Source: Opitutales bacterium (GTDB lineage: Bacteria > Verrucomicrobiota > Verrucomicrobiia > Opitutales > Coraliomargaritaceae). From it: a stretch of 64,000 nucleotides of DNA. The DNA lies in NCBI GenBank assembly GCA_030729385.1, contig JANQXM010000051.1:1-64000 (forward strand). Reading direction: 5' to 3'. Below, piece by piece: positions 1 to 9,741 of the stretch. The notes beneath the pieces were generated by a model, which did not search any database, was not told where the DNA came from, and worked only from the letters and a program-made list of their open reading frames with translations. The number at the start of each line of letters is the position of its first letter. The first letter of the stretch is position 1. A program made the translations under genes and the position numbers.

Positions 1-550
1 CATCGTCCTTGCCAGGTATCATCATCGAATTGATCCAGTTGATGCTGCGATCACCTGTAAGGATTCCGCACTCGAAGTCGACGGGACCTAGCTCGGCAAT
101 GAAGCCTTTGATGTCTGTGCTTAGCTGTTTGCCTGCTGGTCCATTGATGAAGTGGAAGGCTTTCCAGTGACCGATCTTATCGACAACTTCACTGCCTTGG
201 TTTGGCGGGCTGAGCATGACGACGCGCCCAATGTTAGGCAGCGGGGCGCTCTTTTGCATTTGTCGCACTAAGATGCCGCCCATGGAGTGGGTGACGAAGT
301 GGACCTGCGCACTGTCTGCAGTATCTCTAGCAACCTGTCGCCTTACCGTGCCAGCAAGCACTTCGATTGTCTGGTCGCGAGAGGGGTAGTCGATATTCAG
401 CACACGGTAACCTTCGGCTTCCAACGCGCTTGCCATTTTGCTCATTGAAGTGGGTTGGCGCATGAGACCGTGCAAGAGGACCACAGTGTCTTTGGCGTGA
501 AGGCTAGGGATCATTAGTAGGAGCAGTGTGAGTGTGGAGAGGAGTTTCAT
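1..550 (-). CDS. Lipase-like alpha/beta hydrolase, exported (3' part cut off by window edge)
   Basis: The start is visible and the C-terminal end lies beyond base 1; 183 residues can be read. A hydrophobic N-terminus (about residues 1-19, ending LHA) looks like a signal peptide. It is followed by the oxyanion strand VVLLHGLM, and T-H-S-M-G-G at about residues 87-92 is the nucleophile elbow, with Ser89 as the likely catalytic serine. These features match the triacylglycerol lipase/PGAP1-like alpha/beta hydrolases, so hydrolysis of an ester substrate in the periplasm or outside is likely; the substrate is unknown. The catalytic Asp and His would be in the missing part. Its ATG overlaps the stop of the upstream TetR gene (ATGA, 547-550), so the two are probably translated together and the regulator may control the enzyme. 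Confidence 0.8.
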   Translation of the reverse strand, partial: MKLLSTLTLLLLMIPSLHAKDTVVLLHGLMRQPTSMSKMASALEAEGYRVLNIDYPSRDQTIEVLAGTVRRQVARDTADSAQVHFVTHSMGGILVRQMQKSAPLPNIGRVVMLSPPNQGSEVVDKIGHWKAFHFINGPAGKQLSTDIKGFIAELGPVDFECGILTGDRSINWINSMMIPGKDD

Positions 551-1122
551 TTTTGTAGAAATTGATCTAGAAATCGTTTTACCAGCTCTTCTGGAGTGTC
601 GGTCGTCGATACGTCGAGTTTTCCGTGTTCTTTAAGCAGGCATATACCGTGCAGGGTGGACCAGAGGATTTTGGCGTCTTGCCGGGCGGCTTTTGCGCTT
701 CCGCTGAGTGGTTGTAGTGCCTCGGCGACTTGGTCGAAGATGCGGTGCACCGCTTGCCGGTAGGCGTCTGAGTCACTGTTGATGGGAGTTGCGAATAGTA
801 GAGCCCACAGATAGGGCTCCTCTTCTTGGAAAGTGAGGTAGGCTTTGGAAATGAGGCGCAGGCGCTTCTTTGGTTTCGCGTTGTGCCTGAGGATTTCTTC
901 AATCCCTTTGGCAAATGAATCCATGCTCTGAATGTTGATTGCTGCTGCAAGGCCATCGATGTTCTCGAAAATATTGTAGAGCGTGCCTGCGGTATAGCCC
1001 ATCATTTTGGCGACATTGCGCGCGGTGAGTGCACTAGGACCTTCTGCGATAACGAGTTGTTGTCCGCATTTGGTGGCGAGGGCGGTGAGTTCTTCACGAG
1101 TGTGATCTTTGCGGCGAGCCAT
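547..1122 (-). CDS. TetR/AcrR-family transcriptional regulator
   Basis: A 191-residue protein with the usual TetR layout. The N-terminal helix-turn-helix covers about residues 8-55, where ALTARNVAKMMGYTAGTLYNIF is the recognition region, and an all-helical ligand domain follows. The C-terminal half (LLFATPI, LWSTLHGICLL) resembles the TetR WHG-type ligand domain. It probably represses by binding palindromes and releases DNA on binding a small hydrophobic ligand. The gene diverges from the DUF2339 gene at 1242, and two palindromic sites lie in the 119-bp gap. A TTAACA/TATATA pair with an 18-bp spacer at 1194-1165 on this strand could be its own promoter and overlaps the first palindrome, suggesting autorepression. 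Its stop overlaps the start of the lipase-like gene. The ligand is unknown. Confidence 0.88.
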   Translation of the reverse strand: MARRKDHTREELTALATKCGQQLVIAEGPSALTARNVAKMMGYTAGTLYNIFENIDGLAAAINIQSMDSFAKGIEEILRHNAKPKKRLRLISKAYLTFQEEEPYLWALLFATPINSDSDAYRQAVHRIFDQVAEALQPLSGSAKAARQDAKILWSTLHGICLLKEHGKLDVSTTDTPEELVKRFLDQFLQK

Positions 1123-1180
1123 TTAATTGAGTGGGTTTGGAAAGTTTTGGGTGCGTTTTTGCGTTATATATTACTTTATT

Positions 1181-1217
1181 ATGAACACTGTTAAAAATAA
1201 TATTGAACAATGTTCAA
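1181..1217. promoter_or_regulatory. Tandem palindromic operator sites of the TetR-type regulator
   Basis: Two 15-bp sites share the pattern TTGAACA-N-TGTTCAA. The second (1203-1217) is a perfect inverted repeat with a one-base centre. The first (1181-1195) has the same TGAACA left arm and a degraded right arm. The centres are 22 bp apart, about two helical turns, so two dimers could bind one face of the DNA. The sites lie between the divergent TetR and DUF2339 genes, over the likely promoter on the minus strand and 25 bp before the DUF2339 start. That TetR binds here is inferred from position and symmetry. Confidence 0.65.
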
Positions 1218-1241
1218 ATATATTCTTAAACTTTTTGCATT

Positions 1242-3920
1242 ATGGAACTTCTGGCTATCTTAATTCTGTGTGCACTACTAGCGGCGATGGTTTTACCTTG
1301 GGTGAATTTGTTGCGTCATAACTCGTTACGGGGAGACATCGAGCGACTTACCAAGGAACTGGAACGATCCAGAACGTCGGGTGCTCCGAATCAAGAGGCA
1401 CCAGCTAAAGTGGAAGCCGACGTGAAACCGATTTCGAAAGAGGTCGTGGTTGAGAAGGTGGCACCCGCGCCGGTTGTGCCACCACCGATGCCAAAGGCGG
1501 TCATTGAATCAGTTAAGCCGGTAGCGGCTGCTCCTGCGAGAACCCCTGCGCCAGAAGCGCGAGTGGAAGCTGCGGTCGAGTCGAATGACTGGTTCAGCAA
1601 GGTGGCTGTTTGGGTTGGTGGTGTTGCCCTGTTGATGGCGGGGTTCTATATGGTCAAATACTCGATCGAATCGGGCTGGCTGACGCCGATGGTGCGACTG
1701 TGGCTGACTGCTGGGTTTGGTGTGCTGCTCTGTGGGGCTGGTTTTGTCATTAGTGTGAAGTCGAAATTGGCTGGGAATGAACGAATTGGTCAGGCTTTGT
1801 CTGGGGCGGGTGTCGCTTGTTTGTATTTTGCGGCCTATGCGGCGGTGCACTTGTATGGCTTTTTGTCGCCGACCCAGGGCTTCATCTCGATGGTGGCAGT
1901 CACGGGTTTGGCGGTTGGGCTCTCGCTGAAGAACGGTGCGCCGATTGCGTTGATGGGCTTGGTTGGCGGATTTCTCACTCCTTGGCTGATGCAAGCTGAT
2001 CTGGCGGACACCGCTATGCTGTTTAGTTATCTATTTCTACTGTTCTGTGGTGCTCAGTTTCTTTGCATGCGACGTGGTTGGTGGGGTTTGCTACTGGGCA
2101 CTTTGGTAGGGGCGTATGTTTGGTCTTTTATTGTGATCGCAGAAGGTCTGAATCATTCAGCCCAGCACATTGAAGGTGCGATGTGGTTTGTGATGGGGAT
2201 CTGTGTGGCCAATGCGTTGTGGGCGGTGATGGCTAAAGCCGAGACGCCGAGTGAAGGGACAATCTTATTGTTTTCAACGATTCGGTTACTTGCTTGGGGC
2301 GGTGGGCTGCTGCAATCGCTAGCGCTTGTTTGGCTGGGCGGTTTTGCTGGCGTGGACATGGCACTCTTTGGGGTGTTGGGCTTGGGTGCCTTGCTCTTAG
2401 CTGTTCTGCGTGAGGAGGAATTCATTTGGGCTGCTTGGTTTGCATTGGCTGCGATCGCGGTGGGTGTCATTGCGAATCCTAGTGTGGGTTGGTTGAGTTG
2501 GTTTATCTGGCCTGCAGGATTGTTGGGCGTATTTTTCGCGGTGGGTCACTGGCAGGGGTTGCGCTCTACGCAATTCACAATTTGGCGGGGATTGTCAGTG
2601 GCTTCGGCACTTTTGTTTGCACCGTTGTTGTATCTAAATCGCGTTGTCTTGTTGGGCACGTCGCAGGAAATAGATTTCATCTGGCGTAATGTGGCAGAGC
2701 AGAATAACCCAGCTTTCGAGGTTCCGTTCTCGGGGTTTTGGTTTCTGCTCGCATCAGTTGCCGCAGCGTTATTGCTATTGGCGGCAGAGCATTTACGTCG
2801 TCGTGAAGAATCACTCGAGGTGGTTGGAGAATATTCATGCTTTGCAGTCGCGATGATTGGTTTTGGTTTATGGACGTATGTGCCGGCAACTTATCTCGCG
2901 CATAGTTTAGCCGGGCTGTTCATCGTTTCGGCACTCTATTGGAAATGGCGTGATTTAGGGCGTATGGGTTTAGTGGTCGGGCTTGTGAGTGCTGCGTGGG
3001 GAGTGGTGATGTTGCCTTTTGCCGCGGATGCTGTGGCCTATTTCTTTAGAGAGACTTTTCAGCACGAGACTCATCAGGATGGAGTCGCGGTGTTGGCTTG
3101 GCTCTGCGGGGCGATCGGTTCGGTGCTGATCCTGTGGCTGGGGCGAGAAGAAGACGGTCTGCTGAGCCGTGCGTCTGCTTGGTGCTCGGGACTCGTCGCC
3201 TTATTGGGTTTTGTGGCGCTTTACCAGTGGTTGGATCAATCGGTGGTGCCGGAGTCGTGGACTCGTGTTATGATCGAGGGTGGGTTGACGGCATTGCTCG
3301 CCGTCTTCGCAGTCGTCGGGCGTGCTTATGCGGGTCGTCTCTGTGGTGGCCGCACGGCCAGTTTGCTGCTTTCGGTTTTGGTCGCGATACGTGTGGTCTT
3401 TTTGCACCTCGCTGATTCGGGTGCGGCAGGTGAGAGCTTTTTCTTCAATGCGTTGCTGTTGCAGTTTGGTGTGCCTTTCTTTGCCGCTTTTGCCCTCGCG
3501 TGGTTTTGTGGTGAGAGCGAAGACGAGGTGGCGCGTCGACTCTATCAGTTGTGTGCGATGATGCTTGGTTTTGTGTGGAGCACCTTTTTGGTTCAGGATT
3601 ACTTCGGCGGTCAGTATTTGTTCAGCTGGAAAGCTTCTAGCGCGGAGGTTTATACTTATTCAGTCGTGTGGTTGCTCTTGGCGGTAGCTTATCAAGCCAT
3701 TGGGCTTTGGAGGAATCAGCAAGTGATTCATACTGGTTCATTGGTGTTACTGCTGGTGACCGTGGGTAAGGTCTTCCTGGTGGATGCATCGGAACTAGAA
3801 GGTATCTTCCGCGTGTTTTCGTTTCTAGGTTTGGGTGTGGCTTTGATGGGGATCGGCTTCTTTTACAATAAGGTGGTGTTTGCACGGGAGAAGGCAGCTG
3901 CAGTTCATCGGACGAATTAG
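1242..3920 (+). CDS. DUF2339 domain integral membrane protein
   Basis: An 892-residue protein with an N-terminal membrane anchor (residues 1-23) and a short charged helix (RGDIERLTKELERSR). A Pro/Ala/Val-rich linker runs to about residue 110, followed by roughly 20 or more predicted membrane spans to the end. The segment from WFSKVAVWVGGVALL through NERIGQALSGAGVACLYFAAYAA is the signature region of DUF2339 (predicted membrane protein of unknown function). The length fits the family. The role is unknown; family members are sometimes placed near envelope or surface-polymer genes. The start was chosen at the ATG at 1242, which begins the first membrane helix. An upstream in-phase alternative was not seen. 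The shared intergenic palindromes suggest control by the divergent TetR regulator. Confidence 0.88.
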   Translation: MELLAILILCALLAAMVLPWVNLLRHNSLRGDIERLTKELERSRTSGAPNQEAPAKVEADVKPISKEVVVEKVAPAPVVPPPMPKAVIESVKPVAAAPARTPAPEARVEAAVESNDWFSKVAVWVGGVALLMAGFYMVKYSIESGWLTPMVRLWLTAGFGVLLCGAGFVISVKSKLAGNERIGQALSGAGVACLYFAAYAAVHLYGFLSPTQGFISMVAVTGLAVGLSLKNGAPIALMGLVGGFLTPWLMQADLADTAMLFSYLFLLFCGAQFLCMRRGWWGLLLGTLVGAYVWSFIVIAEGLNHSAQHIEGAMWFVMGICVANALWAVMAKAETPSEGTILLFSTIRLLAWGGGLLQSLALVWLGGFAGVDMALFGVLGLGALLLAVLREEEFIWAAWFALAAIAVGVIANPSVGWLSWFIWPAGLLGVFFAVGHWQGLRSTQFTIWRGLSVASALLFAPLLYLNRVVLLGTSQEIDFIWRNVAEQNNPAFEVPFSGFWFLLASVAAALLLLAAEHLRRREESLEVVGEYSCFAVAMIGFGLWTYVPATYLAHSLAGLFIVSALYWKWRDLGRMGLVVGLVSAAWGVVMLPFAADAVAYFFRETFQHETHQDGVAVLAWLCGAIGSVLILWLGREEDGLLSRASAWCSGLVALLGFVALYQWLDQSVVPESWTRVMIEGGLTALLAVFAVVGRAYAGRLCGGRTASLLLSVLVAIRVVFLHLADSGAAGESFFFNALLLQFGVPFFAAFALAWFCGESEDEVARRLYQLCAMMLGFVWSTFLVQDYFGGQYLFSWKASSAEVYTYSVVWLLLAVAYQAIGLWRNQQVIHTGSLVLLLVTVGKVFLVDASELEGIFRVFSFLGLGVALMGIGFFYNKVVFAREKAAAVHRTN

Positions 3921-3974
3921 CTGTTATCCGCTTGTGACTTCTTGGTTGGGGTCTATTAATCGACGGTTTCAACC

Positions 3975-4904
3975 ATGTCTGAGCGAATTATAGAATTTAA
4001 TGTTCCTAAAGGTGCGAAGGCAGGGCGTGCGGATAAGATCTTTGCGGCACAGTTTGACGATGTCAGTCGTGTGCGATTGCAACGTGCATTTGAGTCAGGT
4101 CTAGTGACATTTGATGGGCAGGTGATCGATAAACGATTCAAGGTAAACCAGCCGGGACTTTTACGTGCTGTTCTGGAAGAGCCTGACCTCGGTGAAGGAC
4201 CGAAGGCAGTGGCGATACCTTTGGATATTATTTACGAAGATGAGTCGTTGGTCGTCGTGAATAAAATGCCGGGTATGATTACGCATCCGGGCAGTGGCAC
4301 AGGGGACGATACTTTGGTGCACGCACTCTTGCATCATTGTAAGGGCAACCTGAGCAGTGTTGGTGCCCCGGACCGTCCGGGCATTGTGCATCGATTGGAT
4401 AAGGAAACGAGCGGACTGATTGTGGTCGCGAAGAACGACTTAGCGCATCATAAGCTCGCATCGGCATTTAGTGAACGTGAAACCTATAAACGTTATACTG
4501 CATTGGTTCAAGGTGTTCCGAAAATTTCCAGAGGTTCGGTCAAAGAGCCGATCGGTCGGCATCCGGTGATGCGCACAAAAATGGCAGTCGTTTTTTCGGG
4601 AAAGGAAGCGCATACCGATTGGCAAGTGGTGCAACGCTTTGGCAGTAAAGCCGCGATGATTAGTTGTGTGATTCATACTGGCCGCACGCACCAAATACGT
4701 GTGCACCTCAGTTCATTGAAGTTCCCCATTTTGGGTGATCCGACATATGGCTATAAGGCGAGTCGCTTGAAAGAGCTTCAGGTGCCGCGGGTCATGTTGC
4801 ATTCAACCGAGCTTCACATTCAGCATCCGGAACGTGATGAGTTGATGCAGTTTATCGCTCCTTTGCCGGATGATTTTAACGAGATAATTGAAAAGCTAAG
4901 TTAA
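3975..4904 (+). CDS. RluA-family 23S rRNA pseudouridine synthase (RluD-like)
   Basis: A 309-residue enzyme that isomerises uridine to pseudouridine in structured RNA, most likely 23S rRNA. An S4-like RNA-binding domain occupies about residues 15-75 ([27 protein letters not shown]). The catalytic domain starts at [17 protein letters not shown] and contains the RluA signature [17 protein letters not shown], whose Asp is the catalytic residue. [10 protein letters not shown] and the late GDPTYG motif are also present. The S4 domain and length favour the RluD/RluC branch; the exact target position cannot be read from sequence. It follows the DUF2339 gene by 54 bp on the same strand and may share its transcript. 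Confidence 0.92.
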   Translation: MSERIIEFNVPKGAKAGRADKIFAAQFDDVSRVRLQRAFESGLVTFDGQVIDKRFKVNQPGLLRAVLEEPDLGEGPKAVAIPLDIIYEDESLVVVNKMPGMITHPGSGTGDDTLVHALLHHCKGNLSSVGAPDRPGIVHRLDKETSGLIVVAKNDLAHHKLASAFSERETYKRYTALVQGVPKISRGSVKEPIGRHPVMRTKMAVVFSGKEAHTDWQVVQRFGSKAAMISCVIHTGRTHQIRVHLSSLKFPILGDPTYGYKASRLKELQVPRVMLHSTELHIQHPERDELMQFIAPLPDDFNEIIEKLS

Positions 4905-5158
4905 GTGCTAGATGCGCTTGAGCTGATTTAATGGGGGCGCTCGTTATATTTTAACAAACTATTTAATCCCTGAGGGTCTTTATCTTTTTATTCACTAATT
5001 TCAATCCGTTGAACATTGAAAGTGCTCTAGAGGCTTATTTGTAGGTGGTTCGTGGTGTAGGTGTTGTTGTGTAACTCTATTGCATCATACTATAACATAA
5101 GGAATTTGTAGGTTATTAACTGCTTTAATCATGAGTTGCATGTAAGAATCGTTTTAGT

Positions 5159-6409
5159 ATGTTGAATCGTCCAATTATGAGTATTCACATTCTCACTACG
5201 GATAAGAAAATGGTCGATCAGCTCACGCAATTATTTGCGGGTGGGCAACAGCCGTTCAAATTTTATTCTGACTTAGAGGCGTTGATTTCTGTCCTCCCTA
5301 AGTTGAAGAAGGTGGACATGGTTTTTTACGACTTGCAATTGGAGGCGACACTCTGGGCTTTCGACGCAATTCATTATGGTTCGACCAAGACAAACTTAAT
5401 TGCATTTGAGTCAATTGAGGCAGGCGGTGAAGAAGGGGAGCATCGTTGCCCTGCAAATGCGCAGCATTATCTAGTGCTTTCTTCTGATATGCGGCGCTCT
5501 AAAGTTCGCTTGCAGCAGGTCATTCACGAGGTGGATCAAAAAAATGCAAAGAAGAAGGCGAAGCGTAAGCGCGCTGTTGTGGCAAAGGCGAAGCCTGTTG
5601 TTCTAGAGCAAAGCAACTATCGGAATGATTCTATTTCGCCAGTAACGATCCCAAGATATTTGATTGCTCGGAGTTCTGTTATGCAGGATTTTGTCGCGAA
5701 AATTTGTGAGGTCGCGAATAATGCGTCACTTGTTTTGATTGAAAGCGAAGACGGTGCTGAGTTTGAATTAGTCGCACGTGAGTTGAACTTTCGTGCAAAT
5801 GGTGATGAGACGTCATTAACGGTTTTAGATCCGATGCATGTTGATGCCGATGAATTGGAGGCCTTGATTAAGCAGCAGGATACGACGATTTACTGTTATG
5901 TTGGTTTGTCGTATGAATTGACCCGACAATCCGTTGAGCAATTTTCTCATTTTCTGGCGCAAATCCATGCCGTGAATGAAGAGACTCCCGTCAGATTTAT
6001 ACTAGGGCATGTGATCGACTCGGAAGAGTATGTCTCGGAGAGTGCGATTGAGTTGGTCGATTATTTTCGCAAGTCAGGCACGATACTAGAATTGCCGGGC
6101 ATGAATGAGCGTAAAGAAGATGTGCATGTGATCGCACAATCCATTTTTACGACGCTTCGAGTGGCGCATCCTTTTCTTTGCACGCGCACGCTCTCCAGTG
6201 GTGCGGTTCAATATCTGGAATCAATTCATGAAGCGCTGGACTACTCTCGCTTGGTTCGAGTGATCCGTAATTCTATGGCACTGACCCAGCGCGATACGCT
6301 GACTGAGGAAGAACTGAAAAACTTTCGAGATGATAGTCCCACTTCGCAGCATTTGATCGAGAGCCTCGCCGACGAGAAGTTCTTCAAGGAGCAAAGTGGA
6401 GTAGCGTGA
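5159..6409 (+). CDS. Degenerate sigma54-activator-like protein (pseudo-AAA+ domain, no DNA-binding domain)
   Basis: A 416-residue protein. Residues 7-75 look like a receiver-type fold (MSIHILTTDKKMVDQL, VDMVFYDLQ) with a poor acidic pocket. A basic linker (KKKAKRKR, about 131-138) follows. From about 166 the sequence tracks the central domain of bacterial enhancer-binding proteins: ARSSVMQDFVAKICEVA aligns with the usual entry segment. LVLIESEDGAEFELVARELN aligns with the Walker A region (consensus GESGTGKELVAR) but lacks the P-loop glycines and lysine. GMNERKEDVHVIAQ matches the R-E-R-x-E-D-I segment. There is no Walker B, no GAFTGA loop and no Fis-type helix-turn-helix. ATP hydrolysis and sigma54 activation are therefore unlikely. 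It may act as a regulatory scaffold; the function is unknown. An ATG at 5177 is an alternative start. Confidence 0.7.
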   Translation: MLNRPIMSIHILTTDKKMVDQLTQLFAGGQQPFKFYSDLEALISVLPKLKKVDMVFYDLQLEATLWAFDAIHYGSTKTNLIAFESIEAGGEEGEHRCPANAQHYLVLSSDMRRSKVRLQQVIHEVDQKNAKKKAKRKRAVVAKAKPVVLEQSNYRNDSISPVTIPRYLIARSSVMQDFVAKICEVANNASLVLIESEDGAEFELVARELNFRANGDETSLTVLDPMHVDADELEALIKQQDTTIYCYVGLSYELTRQSVEQFSHFLAQIHAVNEETPVRFILGHVIDSEEYVSESAIELVDYFRKSGTILELPGMNERKEDVHVIAQSIFTTLRVAHPFLCTRTLSSGAVQYLESIHEALDYSRLVRVIRNSMALTQRDTLTEEELKNFRDDSPTSQHLIESLADEKFFKEQSGVA

Positions 6410-6451
6410 TCGGATTAGCTGCTGTTATCGAAGCGGCATTTTTAATACGAA

Positions 6452-6487
6452 AAAGCCCGACGGTATATAACCGTCGGGCTTTTGTTT
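6452..6487. terminator. Bidirectional rho-independent terminator
   Basis: A 12-bp perfect stem (AAAGCCCGACGG paired with CCGTCGGGCTTT) has a 7-base AT-rich loop at 6464-6470. A-runs on one side and T-runs on the other make it usable from both strands. It sits between the convergent gene ending at 6409 and enolase, whose stop is at 6505. Confidence 0.92.
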
Positions 6488-6504
6488 AAATCGTATTCTA
6501 GGGC

Positions 6505-8145
<1,641 letters not shown>

Positions 8146-8907
8146 GTGTCTGCTCTCTTACCTATACTCTTTCTTTTTGTCGCTTGGCTGTATGCGATGG
8201 CCGGTTTCGGAGGTGGGTCCACTTATATCGCTTTGCTTGCGATCAGTGGTTTGCCGTTGGCAGCGATACCGATAGTGGCTCTTTCGTGTAATCTAATTGT
8301 TAGTGCACAGGGTAGTATTCTGCTGATAAGGCGAGGTTTTGCAGAGTGGCGTATCCTGAGACCTTTATTGATCGCTTCGATACCTTGTGCATTTATCGGG
8401 GGCGCGTGGCGACTTCCCGAGTCGGCGTTTCTGGTTTTACTGGCAGTGGCGCTGACTTTGGCGAGCGGCGCGATGATTCTTCAAAATATATTGGAGAAAG
8501 ATGGGCAGGATGTCGTTCAAGCGCCGCGAGCTGGTCTACTTATTGGTGTAGGTATTCTCTTGGGCTTTCTCGCTGGCATTACCGGAATCGGTGGAGGCAT
8601 TTATCTGGCCCCGATTATGCACTTATGCGGATGGGCGCGTGCGCAAACAATTGCTGCCTGCACATCAATGTTTATCGCATTGAATAGCTTTGCCGGACTC
8701 ATGGGGCAGTTGACGAAAGGAGAGCGCTTGCTGGACTCCCTGCCAGTAATGGTCCTGATCGCCTGCCCAATCGCCGTGCTGGTCGGAGGGCGAGTGGGCA
8801 CCTACCTTTTAACAAATAAACTACCGCGCGCACGTGTGCGGTTTGTCACGGCCATGGTAATCTTACTCGTTGCTATCCGACTATGGCTGAAGGTGCTAAT
8901 TACCTAG
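8146..8907 (+). CDS. Sulfite exporter TauE/SafE family (UPF0721) membrane protein
   Basis: A 253-residue protein of about eight membrane spans. The two halves carry the internally repeated glycine-rich motif of the family: MAGFGGGSTYIALLAISGLP near residues 17-36 and GITGIGGGIYLAPIM near 144-158. Family members export sulfite, sulfoacetate or related organosulfur anions, or act as uncharacterised anion carriers; the substrate here is unknown. The GTG at 8146 opens the first hydrophobic helix directly, and no ATG lies nearby in frame. No ribosome-binding site is obvious. It stands alone, divergent from eno and convergent with the TPR gene. Confidence 0.85.
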   Translation: MSALLPILFLFVAWLYAMAGFGGGSTYIALLAISGLPLAAIPIVALSCNLIVSAQGSILLIRRGFAEWRILRPLLIASIPCAFIGGAWRLPESAFLVLLAVALTLASGAMILQNILEKDGQDVVQAPRAGLLIGVGILLGFLAGITGIGGGIYLAPIMHLCGWARAQTIAACTSMFIALNSFAGLMGQLTKGERLLDSLPVMVLIACPIAVLVGGRVGTYLLTNKLPRARVRFVTAMVILLVAIRLWLKVLIT

Positions 8908-8956
8908 CACCGATGGGTGCAAAGATCGAGCAACGGAGCGCAATGATGTTTACTGG

Positions 8957-9643
8957 TTAGCGAGCTTGTTGCTGGTAGTAGCTGAGGCGTTGCTGCCATG
9001 CACCGGCTAGGGGCATTTCGTTGATTTGTGCAACATAGCTGTCAAATTCTGCGCTACGACCTGCGACGTCGGCTTCGATGGCGAGGTGGTATGCGGCTTC
9101 TGCGCGAGCGGACTCGGGTAGGCTGCTGTTGGCGGCAATGGCATTGAGCTTAGCGAGGCCTGCTTCAGCGCTGCCGGACAGGTAGAGTGAGAAGGCTTCT
9201 CCGAGTGCGGCGCGTCCTGCGAGGATGTTGTCAGCGAGGGCGCTGCTAGCGATCTGGTAGAATTCCAGTGCTTTGGTAAATTCTTCTGCTTCGAAAGCGG
9301 CGTCGGCAGTTGTTAGTGCTGCGAGTCCACCGAGCTCTTTATTTGAATTGGCTTTCGCGAAATCAGCGAGTGTGTCGGCTGCCTGTGCTTCGGCGTAGTT
9401 GGCTTGAAGCTGCTTGACCGCGTGGTCCTTATACATGCGCATGCCGTTGAAGGCGATGATGATCAGCGCTAGCACGGTGACGCAGCCAGTGATGAAGCCT
9501 TTATTCTCCATCCAATACATGCTGATACGATCTTCGATCGAAATGTCCTCAGAGTCTTCTAGGTCGATGAGGTTGCGCTCGTCGATTTGTTGATCGTCGG
9601 GAAGCGTTGGATTTTTAGATTTGTTTTGTTTTGGGTGGTTCAT
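8957..9643 (-). CDS. Single-span TPR-type membrane protein (YfgM-like layout)
   Basis: A 228-residue protein with a hydrophilic acidic N-terminus (about 1-48) and one membrane span at about 49-70 (GFITGCVTVLALIIIAF). The remaining C-terminal helical region is Ala-rich, and its pairs of helices resemble tetratricopeptide repeats (DAAFEAEEFTKALEFYQIA, RAALGEAFSLYLSG, ARAEAAYHLAIEA). The arrangement is like YfgM/TPR_21 ancillary proteins of the Sec translocon, with the TPR part on the periplasmic side. The sequence does not prove that role. It lies downstream of purU on the same strand, separated by a short AT-rich repeat tract. Confidence 0.65.
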   Translation of the reverse strand: MNHPKQNKSKNPTLPDDQQIDERNLIDLEDSEDISIEDRISMYWMENKGFITGCVTVLALIIIAFNGMRMYKDHAVKQLQANYAEAQAADTLADFAKANSNKELGGLAALTTADAAFEAEEFTKALEFYQIASSALADNILAGRAALGEAFSLYLSGSAEAGLAKLNAIAANSSLPESARAEAAYHLAIEADVAGRSAEFDSYVAQINEMPLAGAWQQRLSYYQQQAR

Positions 9644-9650
9644 GGGTCTA

Positions 9651-9732
9651 AATTGCTAATAGGTAATAAGTAATGGCTAAAGTGGGCGTAGTAATTAATT
9701 AGCTATAAGCTATTATCAATTACAAATTGCGG
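9651..9732. repeat. AT-rich short-repeat tract (TAATTAGCTATTA class)
   Basis: The tract consists of degenerate, partly inverted units such as GCTAATAGGTAATAAGTAATGG and GTAATTAATTAGC followed by AGCTATTATCAATTAC; the outer GTAATT/AATTAC arms are an inverted repeat. It fills the gap between purU and the TPR gene. It resembles the other short-unit tracts listed for this window in size, location at gene ends and lack of coding. Confidence 0.5.
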
Positions 9733-9741
9733 CGTAGCCGC

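Noticed and set aside
1127-1321. Small open frame overlapping the operator region and the start of the DUF2339 gene
   Set aside because: It crosses the operator palindromes, has no protein-like character and is out of frame with the true gene.
8907-8925. Small hairpin (GCACC-GATG-GGTGC) between the TauE/SafE and TPR genes as a terminator
   Set aside because: The stem is only 5 bp and no T-run follows on either strand.
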